A DNA stretch of 64,000 bases from Nevskiales bacterium (GCA_028698335.1 JAQVDP010000014.1:61117-125116); one strand, 5' to 3'; positions 9,580 to 21,054 are shown, counted from the stretch's first letter. Numbers and translations are program-made. The notes: generated by a model not told the origin, from the sequence alone.

Positions 9580-11384
9580 CGCACCGCTCCGAGCAGCAGC
9601 ACCATGCCGAGCGCCATCGCCATCGCATACCAGCCGAGCCGGCCGGTCTGCACGCGCAGCGTGCCCCGATGCAGGCCGACGAGCAGACGCATCAGAAGAG
9701 CGTAGGCCTGATCGACGACATCGGAGCGGTTGAGCCGGGCCAGGCCGTACAGCGGTCTGACGAACAGCGCGTCGTACAGCGCGTCGAAACCCCAGCCACT
9801 CTTGGCCCAGGCGCGCAGGCCCTGCTCGACCGGCGCGGACTGCGGGCTGCGCCCGTACCAGAACCAGGCCAGCGCGATCCCCGCCAGCCCCGCCGCCACC
9901 GCGACCAGCTCCGGCAGATGTCCGCCCTCCGCCCCGGACTGCGCGGGCAGCACGGCGGACAGCGGCAGGCTGATCAGGCCGCCGCCGATCGACAGCAGCA
10001 TCAGCACCGACAGCGGCACCTTCATCCGGCGGCTGTCGACCTGGTGGGCATGCGCATGCTCGCCGCCGAAGAACACGATGAAGATCATCCGGAACGTGTA
10101 GAGCCCGGTCAGGAAGGCGCAGGCCGTTCCCATCGCCCACCACAGGTGGTGCCCCCCGCTCCAGGCGCCCGCCAGGATCGCCTCCTTGCTCCAGAAGCCG
10201 GCGGTCACCACCGGCAGCGCCGCCAGCGCCGCGCCACCGATGATGAAGCTCCAGAACGCGAACGGCAGCTTCCGCCGCAGACCGCCCATGCGGAAGATGT
10301 CCTGTTCGTGGTGGCAGGCGAGGATCACGCTGCCCGAAGCCAGGAACAGCAGCGCCTTGAAGAACGCGTGGGTCATCAGATGGAAGATCGCCGCCTGCCA
10401 GGCCCCGGCACCCAGGGCCATGAACATGTAGCCGATCTGGGACATCGTCGAATACGCCAGCACCCGTTTGATGTCGGTCTGCGCCAGCGCCGCGCCGCCG
10501 GCCAGCAGCAGCGTCACCGCCCCCACCCAGCCGACCACCTCGAGCGCGCCAGGGGCCAGCAGGTAGAGGCCGTTGAGGCGGGCGATCAGGTAGACGCCGG
10601 CGGTGACCATCGTCGCCGCATGGATCAACGCGGATACCGGTGTGGGGCCCGCCATCGCGTCGGGCAGCCAGGCCTGCAGCGGCAGCTGCGCCGATTTGCC
10701 GACCGCCCCGCCGAGCAGCAGCAGCGCGATCCAGGTCGGCATCGCCGAATCGCCGGACCAGACCAGCGGCGCGACTTCGAGCAGACCGCGGATGTCGAGC
10801 GTGTGCAGCTCCCGGTAGAGCAGGAACAGGCCGATCGCCATCGAGGTATCGCCGACGCGGGTGGTGATGAAGGCCTTGCGTGCGGCGCCGCCGTTGGCGG
10901 GATCGTCGTTCCAGAAGCCGATCAGCAGATAGGAACACAGTCCCACGCCTTCCCAGCCCAGGTACAGCAGCAGCAGATTGTCGCCGAGCACCAGCAGCAG
11001 CATCATCGCCACGAACAGATTCATGTACGCGAAGAACTGGCGGTAGTGCGGATCGTCGTGCATGTAGCCCGACGCGTAGGCGTGGATCAGCGCGCCAACC
11101 CCGGTGATCACGCCGGTCATCGTCAGCGACAGGCCGTCGAGATACAGCGCGATGCGCGGGGTGAAGCTTTCGAGCTGCACCCAGCTCCAGAGGATCTGCA
11201 GCTGCGGTTGCGGATCCTGCAGCCAGTTCCAGCCGACCAGCGCCGTCACCGCCGCCGCCGCCCCGACCGAGCCGATGCCGAACGCGGTCACCAGCGCCTG
11301 CGGGATCCGCGTCCACAACAGCAGCACGGTTGCGCTGACCAGCGGCAGCAGCACCACGTAATGCAATGACGTCGCCGCCGTCAC
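9570..11384 (-). CDS. nuoL: NADH-quinone oxidoreductase subunit L
   Basis: NuoL (604 residues) is the distal antiporter-like subunit of complex I and carries the long lateral helix near its C-terminus. Conserved segments include LGWEGVGLCSYLLIGFW, GKSAQLPLQAWLPDAM, GPTPVSALIHAATMVTAGVY and GFWSKEAI. GTG at 11384 is the start: it overlaps the nuoK stop in a GTGA, and the preceding in-frame sequence is an out-of-frame reading of nuoJ/K. Size is close to the E. coli protein. Confidence 0.95.
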   Translation of the reverse strand: MTAATSLHYVVLLPLVSATVLLLWTRIPQALVTAFGIGSVGAAAAVTALVGWNWLQDPQPQLQILWSWVQLESFTPRIALYLDGLSLTMTGVITGVGALIHAYASGYMHDDPHYRQFFAYMNLFVAMMLLLVLGDNLLLLYLGWEGVGLCSYLLIGFWNDDPANGGAARKAFITTRVGDTSMAIGLFLLYRELHTLDIRGLLEVAPLVWSGDSAMPTWIALLLLGGAVGKSAQLPLQAWLPDAMAGPTPVSALIHAATMVTAGVYLIARLNGLYLLAPGALEVVGWVGAVTLLLAGGAALAQTDIKRVLAYSTMSQIGYMFMALGAGAWQAAIFHLMTHAFFKALLFLASGSVILACHHEQDIFRMGGLRRKLPFAFWSFIIGGAALAALPVVTAGFWSKEAILAGAWSGGHHLWWAMGTACAFLTGLYTFRMIFIVFFGGEHAHAHQVDSRRMKVPLSVLMLLSIGGGLISLPLSAVLPAQSGAEGGHLPELVAVAAGLAGIALAWFWYGRSPQSAPVEQGLRAWAKSGWGFDALYDALFVRPLYGLARLNRSDVVDQAYALLMRLLVGLHRGTLRVQTGRLGWYAMAMALGMVLLLGAVRWN

Positions 11385-11689
11385 GCCTTCATCCTCGCGA
11401 TGACGTCGTGGTCGAGCGAGCGGAAGCGGCGATGGATCTGCAGCAGCAGCGCCAGCCCCACGGCCACCTCGGCGGCCGCGAGCGTCAGCACCAGCAGGAA
11501 CATCACCTGGCCGTCGGGCTCGGCCCAGCGCGCGGCGCCGACGACAAAGGCGAGGCCGGCGGCGTTGAGCATGATCTCCAGGCACATCAGCGAGAACACC
11601 AGTCCGCGCCGGATCAGCAGCCCGGCCAGCCCCAGCGCGAACAGCAGCGCACAGACGGCCAGCGCGTGCAGCAGCGGTACCGTGCTCAC
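11381..11689 (-). CDS. nuoK: NADH-quinone oxidoreductase subunit K
   Basis: NuoK is a 102-residue, three-helix subunit of the complex I membrane arm, related to MrpC. The two conserved membrane glutamates are present in LMCLEIMLNAAGLAF and LAAAEVAVGLALLL. GTG at 11689 overlaps the nuoJ stop (GTGA). Length is typical of the family (about 100). Confidence 0.95.
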   Translation of the reverse strand: MSTVPLLHALAVCALLFALGLAGLLIRRGLVFSLMCLEIMLNAAGLAFVVGAARWAEPDGQVMFLLVLTLAAAEVAVGLALLLQIHRRFRSLDHDVIARMKA

Positions 11690-12195
11690 GCGCGTCCCCG
11701 ACGCGGGGCGTCGCTGCGGCCAAGGTGATAGGCGGCCACCAGCCCCGCCAGCAGCAGCATCGAGCCGAGCTCGACCGCCAGCAGGTAGGGCCCGAACAGC
11801 GCGACGCCGACCGCCTTTGGACTGACTTCGCGCACCGCCACGATCGTCGATTGCAGCGGCTCCATCATGCCGATCAGCAGGCCCAGCAGCACGCCGGACA
11901 GGACCGCTGGCCCGAACCAGTAGCGTGCCTGCAGCCACGCCCGGGCATCCGGCCGGGTGCCCGGCCCGAGATTGAGCAGCATCACGACGAACACGAACAG
12001 CACCATCACCGCGCCGGCGTAGACGATGACCTCGAGCATCGCCGCGAACGGCGCCCCCAGCGTCAGCATCATCGCCGCGACGCCGAGCAGCGAGACGATC
12101 AGGTACAGCAGCGCGTGCACCGGGTGGCTGCGCGTGATCGCCAGCAGCGTCGCCGCCACCGCCACCGCCGACGACAGATAGAAGAATGTCGTCAC
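11686..12195 (-). CDS. nuoJ: NADH-quinone oxidoreductase subunit J
   Basis: NuoJ (169 residues, starting [13 protein letters not shown]) has five predicted helices. It contains the conserved [22 protein letters not shown] and [17 protein letters not shown] segments; the latter includes the pi-bulge helix involved in coupling. GTG at 12195 overlaps the nuoI stop in a GTGA, and the end overlaps nuoK the same way. Confidence 0.94.
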   Translation of the reverse strand: MTTFFYLSSAVAVAATLLAITRSHPVHALLYLIVSLLGVAAMMLTLGAPFAAMLEVIVYAGAVMVLFVFVVMLLNLGPGTRPDARAWLQARYWFGPAVLSGVLLGLLIGMMEPLQSTIVAVREVSPKAVGVALFGPYLLAVELGSMLLLAGLVAAYHLGRSDAPRRGRA

Positions 12196-12740
12196 GGCAT
12201 CAGGCTCCTCGGATCGACCGGCGGATCCTCGTGCCGGGCCTCGCCCTTGTCCTTGCCCGCGATCGACAGGCCGGCGACGCGGTAGAAACTGTAATCGTGG
12301 TACTTGCCGGGGCCGCTGATCAGCAGGTGCTGCTTTTCGTAGACCATGTTGCGGCGGTCGTACTCGGCCATCTCGTAGTCCGGCGTCAGCTGGATCGCGT
12401 AGGTCGGACAGGCCTCCTCGCACATGCCGCAGTAGATGCAACGCGAGAAGTTGATGCGGAACCACTCCGGGTACCACCGGCCGTCGGGCTTCTCGCCCTT
12501 CTGCAGCGCGATGCATCCGACCGGGCAGGCCACCGCGCACAGGTTGCAGGCCACGCAGCGCTCCTCGCCGTCGGGGTCGCGGGTCAGCACGATGCGGCCG
12601 CGATAGCGCGGCGGCAGATACGGCTTCTGCTCGGGATAGCTGATCGTCGCCTTGCGCGTGAACAGATGACGGAACACCCGCCACAGCGACAGGCACTGGG
12701 TGTAGAAGCCGTCGGCGAGATGGCGCAGCGCGGCCCTCAC
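12192..12740 (-). CDS. nuoI: NADH-quinone oxidoreductase subunit I (two [4Fe-4S])
   Basis: NuoI (182 residues) carries clusters N6a and N6b that pass electrons towards NuoB. Two ferredoxin motifs are present: Cys62-65-68 with Cys72 ([12 protein letters not shown]) and Cys101-104-107 with Cys111 ([12 protein letters not shown]). The start is GTG at 12740 ([13 protein letters not shown]), overlapping the nuoH stop in a GTGA. A longer upstream reading is nuoH out of frame. Confidence 0.95.
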   Translation of the reverse strand: MRAALRHLADGFYTQCLSLWRVFRHLFTRKATISYPEQKPYLPPRYRGRIVLTRDPDGEERCVACNLCAVACPVGCIALQKGEKPDGRWYPEWFRINFSRCIYCGMCEEACPTYAIQLTPDYEMAEYDRRNMVYEKQHLLISGPGKYHDYSFYRVAGLSIAGKDKGEARHEDPPVDPRSLMP

Positions 12741-13702
12741 GACCCCGCCTCCATCAGCACCCAGGCGCCGGTGATCGCCACGTTCAGCAGCGACAGCGGC
12801 AACAGCACCAGCCAGCCGAAGCGCATGAACTGGTCGTAGCGCGGGCGCGGAATCGCGGCCCGCAGCAGGATGAAGAACAGGATGAAGACGCCGGTCTTGA
12901 GCACGAACCAGACCAGCGGCATCCACGCCCAGCCGAAGGTCGGCCCGAGCCAGCCGCCGAAGAACAGTACGCTGAGCAGCGATGCGCTGAGGATCACGCT
13001 GACGTACTCGCCGACGAAGAACATGCCGAACTTCATGCCCGAGTACTCGGTGTGGAAGCCGGCGGTCAGTTCGTGCTCGGCCTCCGGCAGATCCAGCGGC
13101 AGGCGATGGGTCTCGGCCAGCGCCGCGATCATGAAGATCACGAAACCGAGGATCTGCGGCCCGATGAACCAGCCGTCCTGCTGCGCCAGCACGATGTCGT
13201 TGAGGCTGAAGCTGCCAGCCTGGATCACCACCCCGACCAGCGACAGGCCCATGAATACCTCGTAGCTGACGGTCTGCGCGGTCGCGCGGATCGCGCCGAT
13301 GATCGCGTACTTGCTGTTCGACGCCCAGCCGCCGAGCATCACCGAATACACCGCCAGCGAGGTCATCGCCAGCACGAACAGGAGGCCGACGTTCCAGTCC
13401 CCGGCGATCTGCAGATGCGGCGTGATCGGCACCACGGCGACCGCCAGCAGGATCGTCGCCATCACGATCGCCGGCGCCAGCACGAACACGGTCCGGTCGG
13501 CGAACGGCGGCACCCAGTCGTCCTTGGTGAAGATCTTGATCATGTCGGCGACGACCTGGCCGATGCCGAGGAACCACAGGCGATTCGGGCCCCACCGGTC
13601 CTGCCAGAGTCCGAGCGCGCGACGCTCGACCCAGATCAGCATTGCCGCGGTGCCGACGACGGCGCCGAGAATGCCGACCACCATCATCACGTCGCCGATC
13701 AT
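12737..13702 (-). CDS. nuoH: NADH-quinone oxidoreductase subunit H
   Basis: NuoH (321 residues, [13 protein letters not shown]) is the membrane subunit that lines the quinone chamber. Conserved segments are [38 protein letters not shown] and [17 protein letters not shown]. Eight helices are expected. The ATG overlaps the nuoG stop in an ATGA. Nothing unusual is seen. Confidence 0.96.
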   Translation of the reverse strand: MIGDVMMVVGILGAVVGTAAMLIWVERRALGLWQDRWGPNRLWFLGIGQVVADMIKIFTKDDWVPPFADRTVFVLAPAIVMATILLAVAVVPITPHLQIAGDWNVGLLFVLAMTSLAVYSVMLGGWASNSKYAIIGAIRATAQTVSYEVFMGLSLVGVVIQAGSFSLNDIVLAQQDGWFIGPQILGFVIFMIAALAETHRLPLDLPEAEHELTAGFHTEYSGMKFGMFFVGEYVSVILSASLLSVLFFGGWLGPTFGWAWMPLVWFVLKTGVFILFFILLRAAIPRPRYDQFMRFGWLVLLPLSLLNVAITGAWVLMEAGS

Positions 13703-16389
13703 GCGCCCGCTCCCGCCACGCCGATCACGGCGCCGACGCCCAGCGTCGGCATGCCCGGCATCCCGCGGGGGATTCCGGCGATCCCGACCGGCAGGCCCGG
13801 ATCGACCCGCAGCTGTGCCTCCCACTGTTGGCCCTCCGCCGCCCACTGGTGGCGGTCGCCATCGGCCAGGCCCAGCTCTGCGGCGGTGTCCGGATGCAGG
13901 ACCACATACGGCTGCGGCATGCGCTCGGCGATCGCCGCGCCTCGCGCCGACAGCTCCTCGGATCCGAACAGCTCGTACAGCCAGACCGTCTGCAGCGGCC
14001 GGACTTCGCTGCGCGGCGGGCGGTCGAAGTAGGCCCCGCCCTGCCCCGGCTCGATCAGGCGCACACCCGGATCGCCGCCCCGCAGCGGACCGTTGATCTC
14101 GTCCTGGAACTTGCTCAGCGACTGCCCGGAGTTCCAGCGCGGCGCCCAGAAGATCGGAATCTCGGCGGGCGGCAGGCCCACCCGCGCGCCCTCCATCGAG
14201 AACGCCAGCGGCGAATCGACGTCCTGCGGCGGCTGCGGCTCGTGGATGTCGCGCGCGGCATTCATCGCGGTGCGCCCACTGTACCGGTGCGGCTGGCGCG
14301 GAATGCGCTGACCGGCGATGCGGAAATCATGTCCCGGCGCGGCGGCGACGATGCCGGCGAGCGCGGGATCGGACGCCGCGCAGGCCGCGGTCAGCTCGTC
14401 CAGGGTGTTGCCGAGGTCGCGTCCGAGCACCGCCGCGGTGCGCTGCAGCCATCGCCACGACGCCGGCCGCTGCGCGTCCTGTGGCACGAATACCTGGAAG
14501 TAGCGCTGCGCACGCCCCTCGAAATTGACCAGGGTGCCGTCGGCCTCGGCGAAAGCCGCGGCCGGCAGCTGCAGATGGGCGTGGGCGCCCAGCGGCGTCG
14601 CCAGCGCATCGATCACGACCAGATGCTGGATCCGGGTCAACGCCGCATCGAGTCGCGGCGCCGGCAGGCGCCGGTACAGATTGTTCTCGAGCACCACCAG
14701 CGTATCGACCTCACCCGCCTCGATCCGCGCCAGTGCCGCGTCCAGATCGTCGCCGCCCAGCAGGGCGCTGCCATAGCTGTTGCACTCCGCAGGCAGCAGC
14801 GCGATCGACGGACTGCGCTGGCGTCGGTGCAGCGCGATGCAAATGTTTGCCGCCGCCTGCAGCAGCGCGGCCGATCCGGTGGACGATCCGCCGATGATCA
14901 GTGGCCGCTCGGCCGCGACCAGCACCTCGGCGATCTCGTGCGCCAGATGCAGGGTGTCGTCGTCGATGCCGGGCGCGCGCGGCTGGGCGTGGTCGAGCTG
15001 ATGGACGATGGCCTGCGCGAGCTGCGCCAGATCCTCGGGCCGGCCGCGGTGGCAGCGCCGCGCCAGTTCGTCGAGCCCGGTCGGCGCGGCGCTGAGCACA
15101 TACAGCGGGCTGTTCTGCGTCTGCGCCATCAGGCGCACCGAATGGTCCTGCCAGCGCGGCACGTGTGCCGCGTCGGCCAGCGCGAAACCACGCTGGCGCA
15201 CCGACTGGCGCACCGCCAGAGCGATCCGCGCCGAGGTCTGCAGCAGATCCTCGCCGAGCACGAGCACGGCGTCGGCCTGCTCGATGTCGCGCACCGACGC
15301 GATCCGCGCCGGCCCGGCCGCCAGGATCGACAGCGCCAGCGTGTCCAGCGCGGCGTCCTCGCGGGTGCCGCGATAGAAGTTGGACGCACCCAGCAGCTCG
15401 CGCAGCGCGTAGTTGGCCTCCAGCGACGCGCGCGGCGAGCCGATGCCGATGACGCGACCGGCGTCGATCCAGGCCGCCAGGCCCTGCGCGGCCTTGTCGG
15501 CGCTCAGCGCGTGCTCGGACGCGCCGGGGGCGCTGCGCCCGGTTGCTTCGCGGGGGCGCGCCTCGTCATTGACGTACTGATAGCCGTAGCGCCCGCGATC
15601 ACAGAGGAAGTAGCCGTTGAGCGCACCGTGGTAGCGGTTCTCGACGCGCTTGATCCGGCCGTAGCGCTCGCCCGGCAGGATGTTGCAGCCGACCGCGCAG
15701 TGATGGCAGACGCTCGGGGCCTGCTGCAGATCCCACTTGCGCGTGTACGACTCGCCATAGGGCTTGTCGGTGAACACCCCGGTCGGGCAGACCTCGACCA
15801 GATTGCCGGAGAACGGGCTTTCCAGCGTGCCGTCGGCCTCGCGCCCGAAATAGACGTGGTTGTGCGCGCCGAACACGTTGAGATCGGTACCGCCGGCATA
15901 CTCGCGATAGAACCGCACGCAGCGATAGCAGGCGATGCAGCGGTTCATCTCGTGACCGATGAACGGGCCCAGATCCTGGTTGCGGTGCGTGCGCTTGGTG
16001 TAGCGGTAGCGCCGGTAGTTGTGCCCGGTCATCACCGTCATGTCCTGCAGGTGGCACTGGCCGCCTTCCTCGCACACCGGACAGTCGTGGGGATGATTGG
16101 TCATCAGCAGCTCGATCACCGCCTCGCGCATCTCCACCGCGTCGGCGTGCTCGACCGCGAAGCGGCTGTTGTCCGCACACGGGGTCATGCAGGCCATCAC
16201 CACCCGCCCCTGGGTGTCGTTCTCGTCGCGGAACTGGGTGACCGCGCATTGCCGGCACGCGCCGACACTGCCCATCGCCGGATGCCAGCAGAAGTACGGC
16301 AGGTCGATGCCCTGCTCCAGCGCCACCTCCAGCAGGTTGCGCCGGGGGTCGACCTCATACTCGCGACCGTCGATCCAGATCCGCGCCAT
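13699..16389 (-). CDS. nuoG: NADH-quinone oxidoreductase subunit G
   Basis: NuoG (896 residues from [13 protein letters not shown]) is the largest soluble subunit and holds several Fe-S clusters of the NADH arm. The N-terminal [2Fe-2S] ligands are Cys34, Cys45, Cys48 and Cys67. The His/Cys cluster N5 lies in [15 protein letters not shown]4 in CIACYRC with a later CPTG, and a further CHHCAVGC motif corresponds to the E. coli-type N7 site. The rest is a molybdopterin-oxidoreductase-like fold without catalytic role in complex I. The start at 16389 was chosen by homology and its two-base distance from nuoF. Confidence 0.95.
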   Translation of the reverse strand: MARIWIDGREYEVDPRRNLLEVALEQGIDLPYFCWHPAMGSVGACRQCAVTQFRDENDTQGRVVMACMTPCADNSRFAVEHADAVEMREAVIELLMTNHPHDCPVCEEGGQCHLQDMTVMTGHNYRRYRYTKRTHRNQDLGPFIGHEMNRCIACYRCVRFYREYAGGTDLNVFGAHNHVYFGREADGTLESPFSGNLVEVCPTGVFTDKPYGESYTRKWDLQQAPSVCHHCAVGCNILPGERYGRIKRVENRYHGALNGYFLCDRGRYGYQYVNDEARPREATGRSAPGASEHALSADKAAQGLAAWIDAGRVIGIGSPRASLEANYALRELLGASNFYRGTREDAALDTLALSILAAGPARIASVRDIEQADAVLVLGEDLLQTSARIALAVRQSVRQRGFALADAAHVPRWQDHSVRLMAQTQNSPLYVLSAAPTGLDELARRCHRGRPEDLAQLAQAIVHQLDHAQPRAPGIDDDTLHLAHEIAEVLVAAERPLIIGGSSTGSAALLQAAANICIALHRRQRSPSIALLPAECNSYGSALLGGDDLDAALARIEAGEVDTLVVLENNLYRRLPAPRLDAALTRIQHLVVIDALATPLGAHAHLQLPAAAFAEADGTLVNFEGRAQRYFQVFVPQDAQRPASWRWLQRTAAVLGRDLGNTLDELTAACAASDPALAGIVAAAPGHDFRIAGQRIPRQPHRYSGRTAMNAARDIHEPQPPQDVDSPLAFSMEGARVGLPPAEIPIFWAPRWNSGQSLSKFQDEINGPLRGGDPGVRLIEPGQGGAYFDRPPRSEVRPLQTVWLYELFGSEELSARGAAIAERMPQPYVVLHPDTAAELGLADGDRHQWAAEGQQWEAQLRVDPGLPVGIAGIPRGMPGMPTLGVGAVIGVAGAGA

Positions 16390-16391
16390 GC

Positions 16392-17693
16392 TCAGCCCCC
16401 CGCGCCGTCGCGGCCGACCGCGGCGCTGAAATCGTCCGGGAAGTACTTGAGCGCCGACTGCAACGGCTCCATCGCACCGGGCGCGTGCGGACAGAAGGTG
16501 CGCCCCGGCCCGAGCAGGCGCGTCTGCTGCCGCAACAGCTCGATGTCGGACGCCCGCGCCCGACCGGCCTCGAAGTCGGCGAGGATCCGCTCGGTCCACG
16601 GCAGACCGTCCCGGCACGGCGTGCACCAGCCGCAGGACTCGCGCGCGAAAAAGGTCTCCAGGTTGCGCAGCATCGCCATCAGCGGCGTCCGGTCGTCGAG
16701 CACGATCAGCAGGCCGGTCCCCATGCGCGAACCGGCCTGGGCGATGTGCTCGTAGTCCATCGGCACGTCGAGATGCTCGGCGGTCAGAAAGTCGGTGCTC
16801 GCGCCGCCCGGCAGGAATCCACGCAGCTTCAGGCCTTCGCGCATACCGCCGGCGTGGTCGTCGACGATCTCGCGCACCGTCGTGCCCATCGGCAGCTCCC
16901 AGCAGCCCGGGTGCTTGACCTTGCCGGAAGCGCCGTAGAGCTTGGTCCCGCCGTCCTTGCTGCCGGTGGTCCCGGACGACAGCTCGGCGTACCAGTCGGC
17001 ACCGTAGTGCACGATGTGCGGGACGTTGCACAGGGTCTCGATGTTGTTGACCACGGTCGGCTTGCCGAACAGCCCGGCGGTCGCCGGGAACGGCGGCTTG
17101 GAGCGGGGCACCGCGCGCTTGCCCTCCAGCGAGTTCAGCAGCGCGGTTTCCTCGCCGCAGATGTAGCGGCCGGCGCTGGTGTGCAGGTATAGGTCGAAGT
17201 CGAAGCCCGAACCGAGGATGTTGCGTCCGAGCAGCTTGCGCGCGTGGCACTCGGCGATCGCCGCCTTGAGGCGTTCGGCGGCGAGTACGTACTCAGCGCG
17301 CAGGAACACGTATCCGATCGACGCGCCGATGGCGTAGCCGCCGATGATCATCCCCTCGATGAACTGCAGCGGATCGCCCTCGAGCAGCAGCCGGTCCTTG
17401 AACGTCCCGGGCTCCATCTCGTCGCCGTTGGCGACGATGTACTTCTGCTTCGGCGCGTCCGGCCCCATCGGGACCAGCCCCCATTTGACGCCGGTCGGGA
17501 AGCCGGCGCCGCCACGCCCGCGCAGCCCCGCGGACTTGACCAGACCGGTGACGTCCTGCGGCCCCATCTTCAGCGCCGCGCGCAGCCCCTGGAAGCCGCC
17601 GTGGCGCTCATAGTCGGCCAGCCCGAAGGGCTCGTGCTCCGGGCGGATGCGCGCGGTCAGCGGCCGCTGCGGCGGTGACTGGCGCGCGGTCAC
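16392..17693 (-). CDS. nuoF: NADH-quinone oxidoreductase subunit F (FMN, NADH site)
   Basis: NuoF (433 residues) binds NADH and FMN and the N3 [4Fe-4S] cluster. The glycine-rich GLRGRGGAGFPTG lies near residues 57-68, and the N3 ligands are Cys354, Cys357, Cys360 and Cys401 (SCGWCTPCRDG and TFCPHA). The start is GTG at 17693, overlapping the nuoE stop in a GTGA. Confidence 0.96.
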   Translation of the reverse strand: MTARQSPPQRPLTARIRPEHEPFGLADYERHGGFQGLRAALKMGPQDVTGLVKSAGLRGRGGAGFPTGVKWGLVPMGPDAPKQKYIVANGDEMEPGTFKDRLLLEGDPLQFIEGMIIGGYAIGASIGYVFLRAEYVLAAERLKAAIAECHARKLLGRNILGSGFDFDLYLHTSAGRYICGEETALLNSLEGKRAVPRSKPPFPATAGLFGKPTVVNNIETLCNVPHIVHYGADWYAELSSGTTGSKDGGTKLYGASGKVKHPGCWELPMGTTVREIVDDHAGGMREGLKLRGFLPGGASTDFLTAEHLDVPMDYEHIAQAGSRMGTGLLIVLDDRTPLMAMLRNLETFFARESCGWCTPCRDGLPWTERILADFEAGRARASDIELLRQQTRLLGPGRTFCPHAPGAMEPLQSALKYFPDDFSAAVGRDGAGG

Positions 17694-18163
17694 GGATAGC
17701 GCTCCAGGATGACGCCGAGGCGTTCGGCATCGACCGACTCGAGGTCGCGATGGGTGTCTTTGTCGATCATCAGCGCCGGCGCGCGATCACAGGTGCCGAG
17801 GCAGCAGATCGGCAACAGGGTGAAACGCCCGTCGGCGGTGGTCTGCCCGTAATCGATGCCGAGCTGCGTCCTGAGCAGTTCGGTCAGCCGCGGCTGACCC
17901 ATGATCCAGCACGACACCGAGTCGCAGACATGAATGACGTGGCGGCCGACCGGCTTGCGGTAGATCAGGTTGTAGAAGGTCGCGACCGCATCGACCGTGG
18001 CCGGCGACGTCCCCAGCTTTTCGGCGATGTCGGCGACGGCCTCGTCCGAGACCCAGCCGCGATGCTTCTGCACAATCTTCAGCGCCTCGATCGTCGCGGC
18101 CTGCGCCTGCTCGTAGTGCGCAAGCTCGGCATCGATTTCGCGGATTTCGTCGGCACTGAGCAT
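17690..18163 (-). CDS. nuoE: NADH-quinone oxidoreductase subunit E ([2Fe-2S])
   Basis: NuoE (157 residues from MLSADEIREID) is a thioredoxin-fold subunit holding cluster N1a. The ligands are Cys80, Cys85, Cys121 and Cys125 (HVCDSVSC and CCLGTC). An N-terminal helical segment with VQKHRGWVSDEAVADIAEKLG is typical. It starts two bases past the nuoCD stop (TAG) and ends in the GTGA shared with nuoF. Confidence 0.96.
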   Translation of the reverse strand: MLSADEIREIDAELAHYEQAQAATIEALKIVQKHRGWVSDEAVADIAEKLGTSPATVDAVATFYNLIYRKPVGRHVIHVCDSVSCWIMGQPRLTELLRTQLGIDYGQTTADGRFTLLPICCLGTCDRAPALMIDKDTHRDLESVDAERLGVILERYP

Positions 18164-18165
18164 CG

Positions 18166-19932
18166 CTAGCGGTCCACGTCGGCCATCACGAAGTCGATCG
18201 ACGCGATGATCGCGATCAGATCGGGCACCATCATTCCACGCGAGATGTACGGAATCATCTGCAGATGGGGGTAGCTCGGGGTGCGGATCCGCGTGCGATA
18301 GCTCATCGTGCCGCCGTCGCTGGTCAGGTAGTAGCTGTTGAGTCCCTTGGTCGCCTCCACCGTCATCGTGCACTCGCCCGCCGGAATCACCGGCCCCCAC
18401 GACACGCTGAGGAAATGGTGGATCAGCGTCTCGATGTCCTCCATCGTGCGGTCCTTGCGCGGCGGCGTCGCCAGCGGATGGCGCGCCTTGTAGTCGCCGG
18501 ACGGCATGTGGTTCAGACACTGCTCGATGATGCGCAGCGACTGGCGGATCTCCTCGACCCGGACCACGCAGCGGTCGTAGACGTCGCCGTTGACGGCGGT
18601 CGGGATCTCGAAATCGAAGTTTTCGTAACCGCTGTAGGGCCGGGCCTTGCGGTAGTCCCAGGCCAGGCCGGTGGCGCGCAGCCCCGGCCCGGTCACACCC
18701 CACTCGATCGCCTCTTCCGTGCTGTACTGCCCGATGCCGATGCTGCGGCGCTTGAGGATGGTGTTGCGCAGCGCCATCTTCTCGTAGTCCTTGAGGCGCT
18801 TGGGCATCCAGTCGAGAAATTCGCGCACCAGACGCTCCCAGCCCTGCGGCAGATCGGCGGCGACGCCGCCGATACGGAACCACGCCGGATGCATGCGGAA
18901 GCCGGTGACCGCCTCGATGACGTCGTAGGCCTTCTGCCGGTCGACGAACATGTAGAACACCGGACTCATCGAACCGACGTCCTGCGCGTAGGTGCCGTAG
19001 AACAGCAGATGCGAGGTGATCCGGAAGAACTCCGACATCATCACGCGGATCGTCTGCGCCCGCGCCGGCACCTCGATGCCCGCCATGCGCTCGATCGCCA
19101 TCAGGTACGGCAGGTTGTTCATCACTCCGCCGAGATAATCGATGCGGTCGGTATACGGAATGTAGCTGTGCCAGGACTGGCGCTCGCCCATCTTCTCGGC
19201 ACCGCGGTGGTGGTAGCCGATGTCCGGCACCGCCTGCACGATCTCCTCGCCGTCGAGCTGCAGCATCACGCGGAACACGCCGTGCACCGACGGGTGGTTC
19301 GGACCGAGATTCAGGATCATGTAGTCGTGATCCTCGTCGGCCGTCTTCATGCCCCATTCCTCGGGCTTGATCCGCAATGCCTCCTGTTCGCGGTCGACGC
19401 GCGCCTGGTCCATGACCAGCCGCTCGGCCTCGGTCGCGCGCGCGTAGTGGTCCTTGCGCAGCGGATGCCCCTGCCAGGTCCGCGGCATCATGATGCGCTG
19501 CAGATTGGGATGTCCGTCGAAGCGGATGCCGAACAGGTCCCAGACCTCGCGCTCGTACCAGTCGGCGTTGAGCCACAACGACACGATGCTCGGCAGCTGC
19601 AGATCCGGTTCGTGCAGCGCAACCTTGACCCGGATGTCGCTGTTGCGCTCGAAAGAGATCAGGTGATAGACGACGGTGAAATCGGCCGGCGGCAGGCCGG
19701 CGCGATGCTGACGCAGGCGTTCGTCGACCGCAGTCAGGTCATAGAGCATGCGGTACGGCTGCGGCAGGCCGTGTTTGAGCAGCCGCAGCGCCGCCTGCAA
19801 CCGGGCCCGCGGCACCCATACCGTCGGAATCCCGTCGGCAGTGGCCTGTTCGACCAGGGCCTCGTCCGGGAAGCGCGCGCGGATCTCGCCGATGACACCC
19901 AGGGGCCGCACTTCCTGGATCGTGGCGCTCAC
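18166..19932 (-). CDS. nuoCD: Fused NADH-quinone oxidoreductase subunit C/D
   Basis: This 588-residue protein joins NuoC (about residues 1-170, with [18 protein letters not shown]) to NuoD (about 195-588, with [29 protein letters not shown] and a C-terminal [21 protein letters not shown]). NuoD contributes to the quinone site. The C-D fusion is common in Gammaproteobacteria. The start is GTG at 19932, three bases after the nuoB stop. Confidence 0.96.
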   Translation of the reverse strand: MSATIQEVRPLGVIGEIRARFPDEALVEQATADGIPTVWVPRARLQAALRLLKHGLPQPYRMLYDLTAVDERLRQHRAGLPPADFTVVYHLISFERNSDIRVKVALHEPDLQLPSIVSLWLNADWYEREVWDLFGIRFDGHPNLQRIMMPRTWQGHPLRKDHYARATEAERLVMDQARVDREQEALRIKPEEWGMKTADEDHDYMILNLGPNHPSVHGVFRVMLQLDGEEIVQAVPDIGYHHRGAEKMGERQSWHSYIPYTDRIDYLGGVMNNLPYLMAIERMAGIEVPARAQTIRVMMSEFFRITSHLLFYGTYAQDVGSMSPVFYMFVDRQKAYDVIEAVTGFRMHPAWFRIGGVAADLPQGWERLVREFLDWMPKRLKDYEKMALRNTILKRRSIGIGQYSTEEAIEWGVTGPGLRATGLAWDYRKARPYSGYENFDFEIPTAVNGDVYDRCVVRVEEIRQSLRIIEQCLNHMPSGDYKARHPLATPPRKDRTMEDIETLIHHFLSVSWGPVIPAGECTMTVEATKGLNSYYLTSDGGTMSYRTRIRTPSYPHLQMIPYISRGMMVPDLIAIIASIDFVMADVDR

Positions 19933-19935
19933 GGC

Positions 19936-20568
19936 CTAGACCTCGTCCGGGGTCCGCAAGGTGGTCGCGGCGACGCGTTCCGGGGTCCGCTCATCGCGCA
20001 TCGACACTTTCGGCATGCGCGTCACCCCCTGCGGGCCGATCATCCACGACAGCGGCCGGCGCTCGCCCTGGATCGATTGCTGCAACAGGATCAGCGCCTG
20101 CAGGAAGGCTTCGGGACGCGGCGGGCAGCCGGAGATGTAGACGTCCACCGGCAGGATCTTGTCGACGCCCTGCACCACCGAGTAGATGTCGTACATGCCG
20201 CCCGAGTTCGCGCAGGAGCCCATCGAGATGACCCACTTCGGCTCGAGCATCTGCTCATAGAGACGCTTGATCACCGGTGCCATCTTCAGGAACGGCGTCC
20301 CGGAGATCACGATCACGTCCGACTGCCGCGGCGTCGCCCGGATCACCTCGGAACCGAAGCGCGCCAGATCGTGCGGACTGGTGAAGGCGGTCGCCATCTC
20401 GACGTAGCAGCACGACAGCCCGAAGTTGAACGGCCACAGCGAATTCTTGCGGCCCCAGTTCACGGCGAACTGCGCCATCTCCTCGAGCCGGCCGAGGAAG
20501 ATGCTGCGCTGCACCTGATCGTCGGGGTCCGGCGCCGGCCCGCCGGCGCGTTGGAGAGTGTATTCCAT
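19936..20568 (-). CDS. nuoB: NADH-quinone oxidoreductase subunit B (cluster N2)
   Basis: NuoB (210 residues) holds N2, the last [4Fe-4S] cluster before quinone. The ligands are the tandem Cys53-Cys54 (LSCCYVEMA), Cys119 (GSCANSGG) and Cys148 (SGCPPRPEA). It lies 7 bases after nuoA. Family length is 160-220; the C-terminal tail after PQGVTRMPK is variable. Confidence 0.96.
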   Translation of the reverse strand: MEYTLQRAGGPAPDPDDQVQRSIFLGRLEEMAQFAVNWGRKNSLWPFNFGLSCCYVEMATAFTSPHDLARFGSEVIRATPRQSDVIVISGTPFLKMAPVIKRLYEQMLEPKWVISMGSCANSGGMYDIYSVVQGVDKILPVDVYISGCPPRPEAFLQALILLQQSIQGERRPLSWMIGPQGVTRMPKVSMRDERTPERVAATTLRTPDEV

Positions 20569-20575
20569 AGGCCGC

Positions 20576-20962
20576 TCAGTACCGACGATCCGACAGCCTC
20601 TGACGCTGCGGCGCCCATTCGAGCCCGCCGGTGCGCCACAGATAGATCAGCGCCACCAGCAGGATCACCAGAAAGATCATGACTTCGATGTAGCCGGCCC
20701 AGCCGGCCTCGCGCGCGGCGCCGGCCCACGCCAGCACGTAGACCGCTTCGAGATCGAAGACGACGAAGAACACCGCCATCAGGTAGAACTTGGCGGAGTA
20801 GCGCTGATTCGCGCTGCCGGTTGCGACGATCCCGGATTCATAAGGTTCGGCTCCGGCGCGAGACATACGCGTACGCTGTCCCAGGACCCAGGACAGTCCG
20901 AGCATCACCGCACACAATCCAAAGACCAGTGCCGCGTACAGCGCCAGCTTGCCAAATTCCAT
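20576..20962 (-). CDS. nuoA: NADH-quinone oxidoreductase subunit A
   Basis: NuoA (128 residues from [15 protein letters not shown]) has three membrane helices and is the first gene of the complex I operon. Conserved PYESGI and [17 protein letters not shown] are present, including the acidic pair of helix 2. The start at 20962 has GAGGAG ten bases upstream; an in-frame upstream start at 21256 would run into the divergent mrpE and lacks family support. Confidence 0.95.
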   Translation of the reverse strand: MEFGKLALYAALVFGLCAVMLGLSWVLGQRTRMSRAGAEPYESGIVATGSANQRYSAKFYLMAVFFVVFDLEAVYVLAWAGAAREAGWAGYIEVMIFLVILLVALIYLWRTGGLEWAPQRQRLSDRRY

Positions 20963-21025
20963 GGCCTGCTCCTCGCTGAGTTGCCGAACCCCGGAGCGAG
21001 CTGCAAACCATGCCCCGGAAGCACT

Positions 21026-21054
21026 ACTAAATCGGATCGAGCGCCGCACGTCAA
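21026..21054 (-). promoter_or_regulatory. Candidate sigma70 promoter of the nuo operon
   Basis: On the minus strand TTGACG (21054-21049) is followed after 17 bases by TTTAGT (21031-21026), 4 of 6 matches to the -10 consensus. Transcription would start near 21019, about 57 bases before nuoA. The gap shows no competing box of equal quality on this strand. Confidence 0.55.

Noticed and set aside
8035..11316. A 1093-codon open frame that looks like a giant fused NuoM
   Set aside because: Only the C-terminal 514 codons (from 9579) match NuoM; the rest is nuoL read in the wrong frame, open because of high GC.
13699..17250. An 1183-codon frame suggesting a NuoG with a long N-terminal extension
   Set aside because: The first 287 codons are out-of-frame nuoF; true NuoG starts at 16389.
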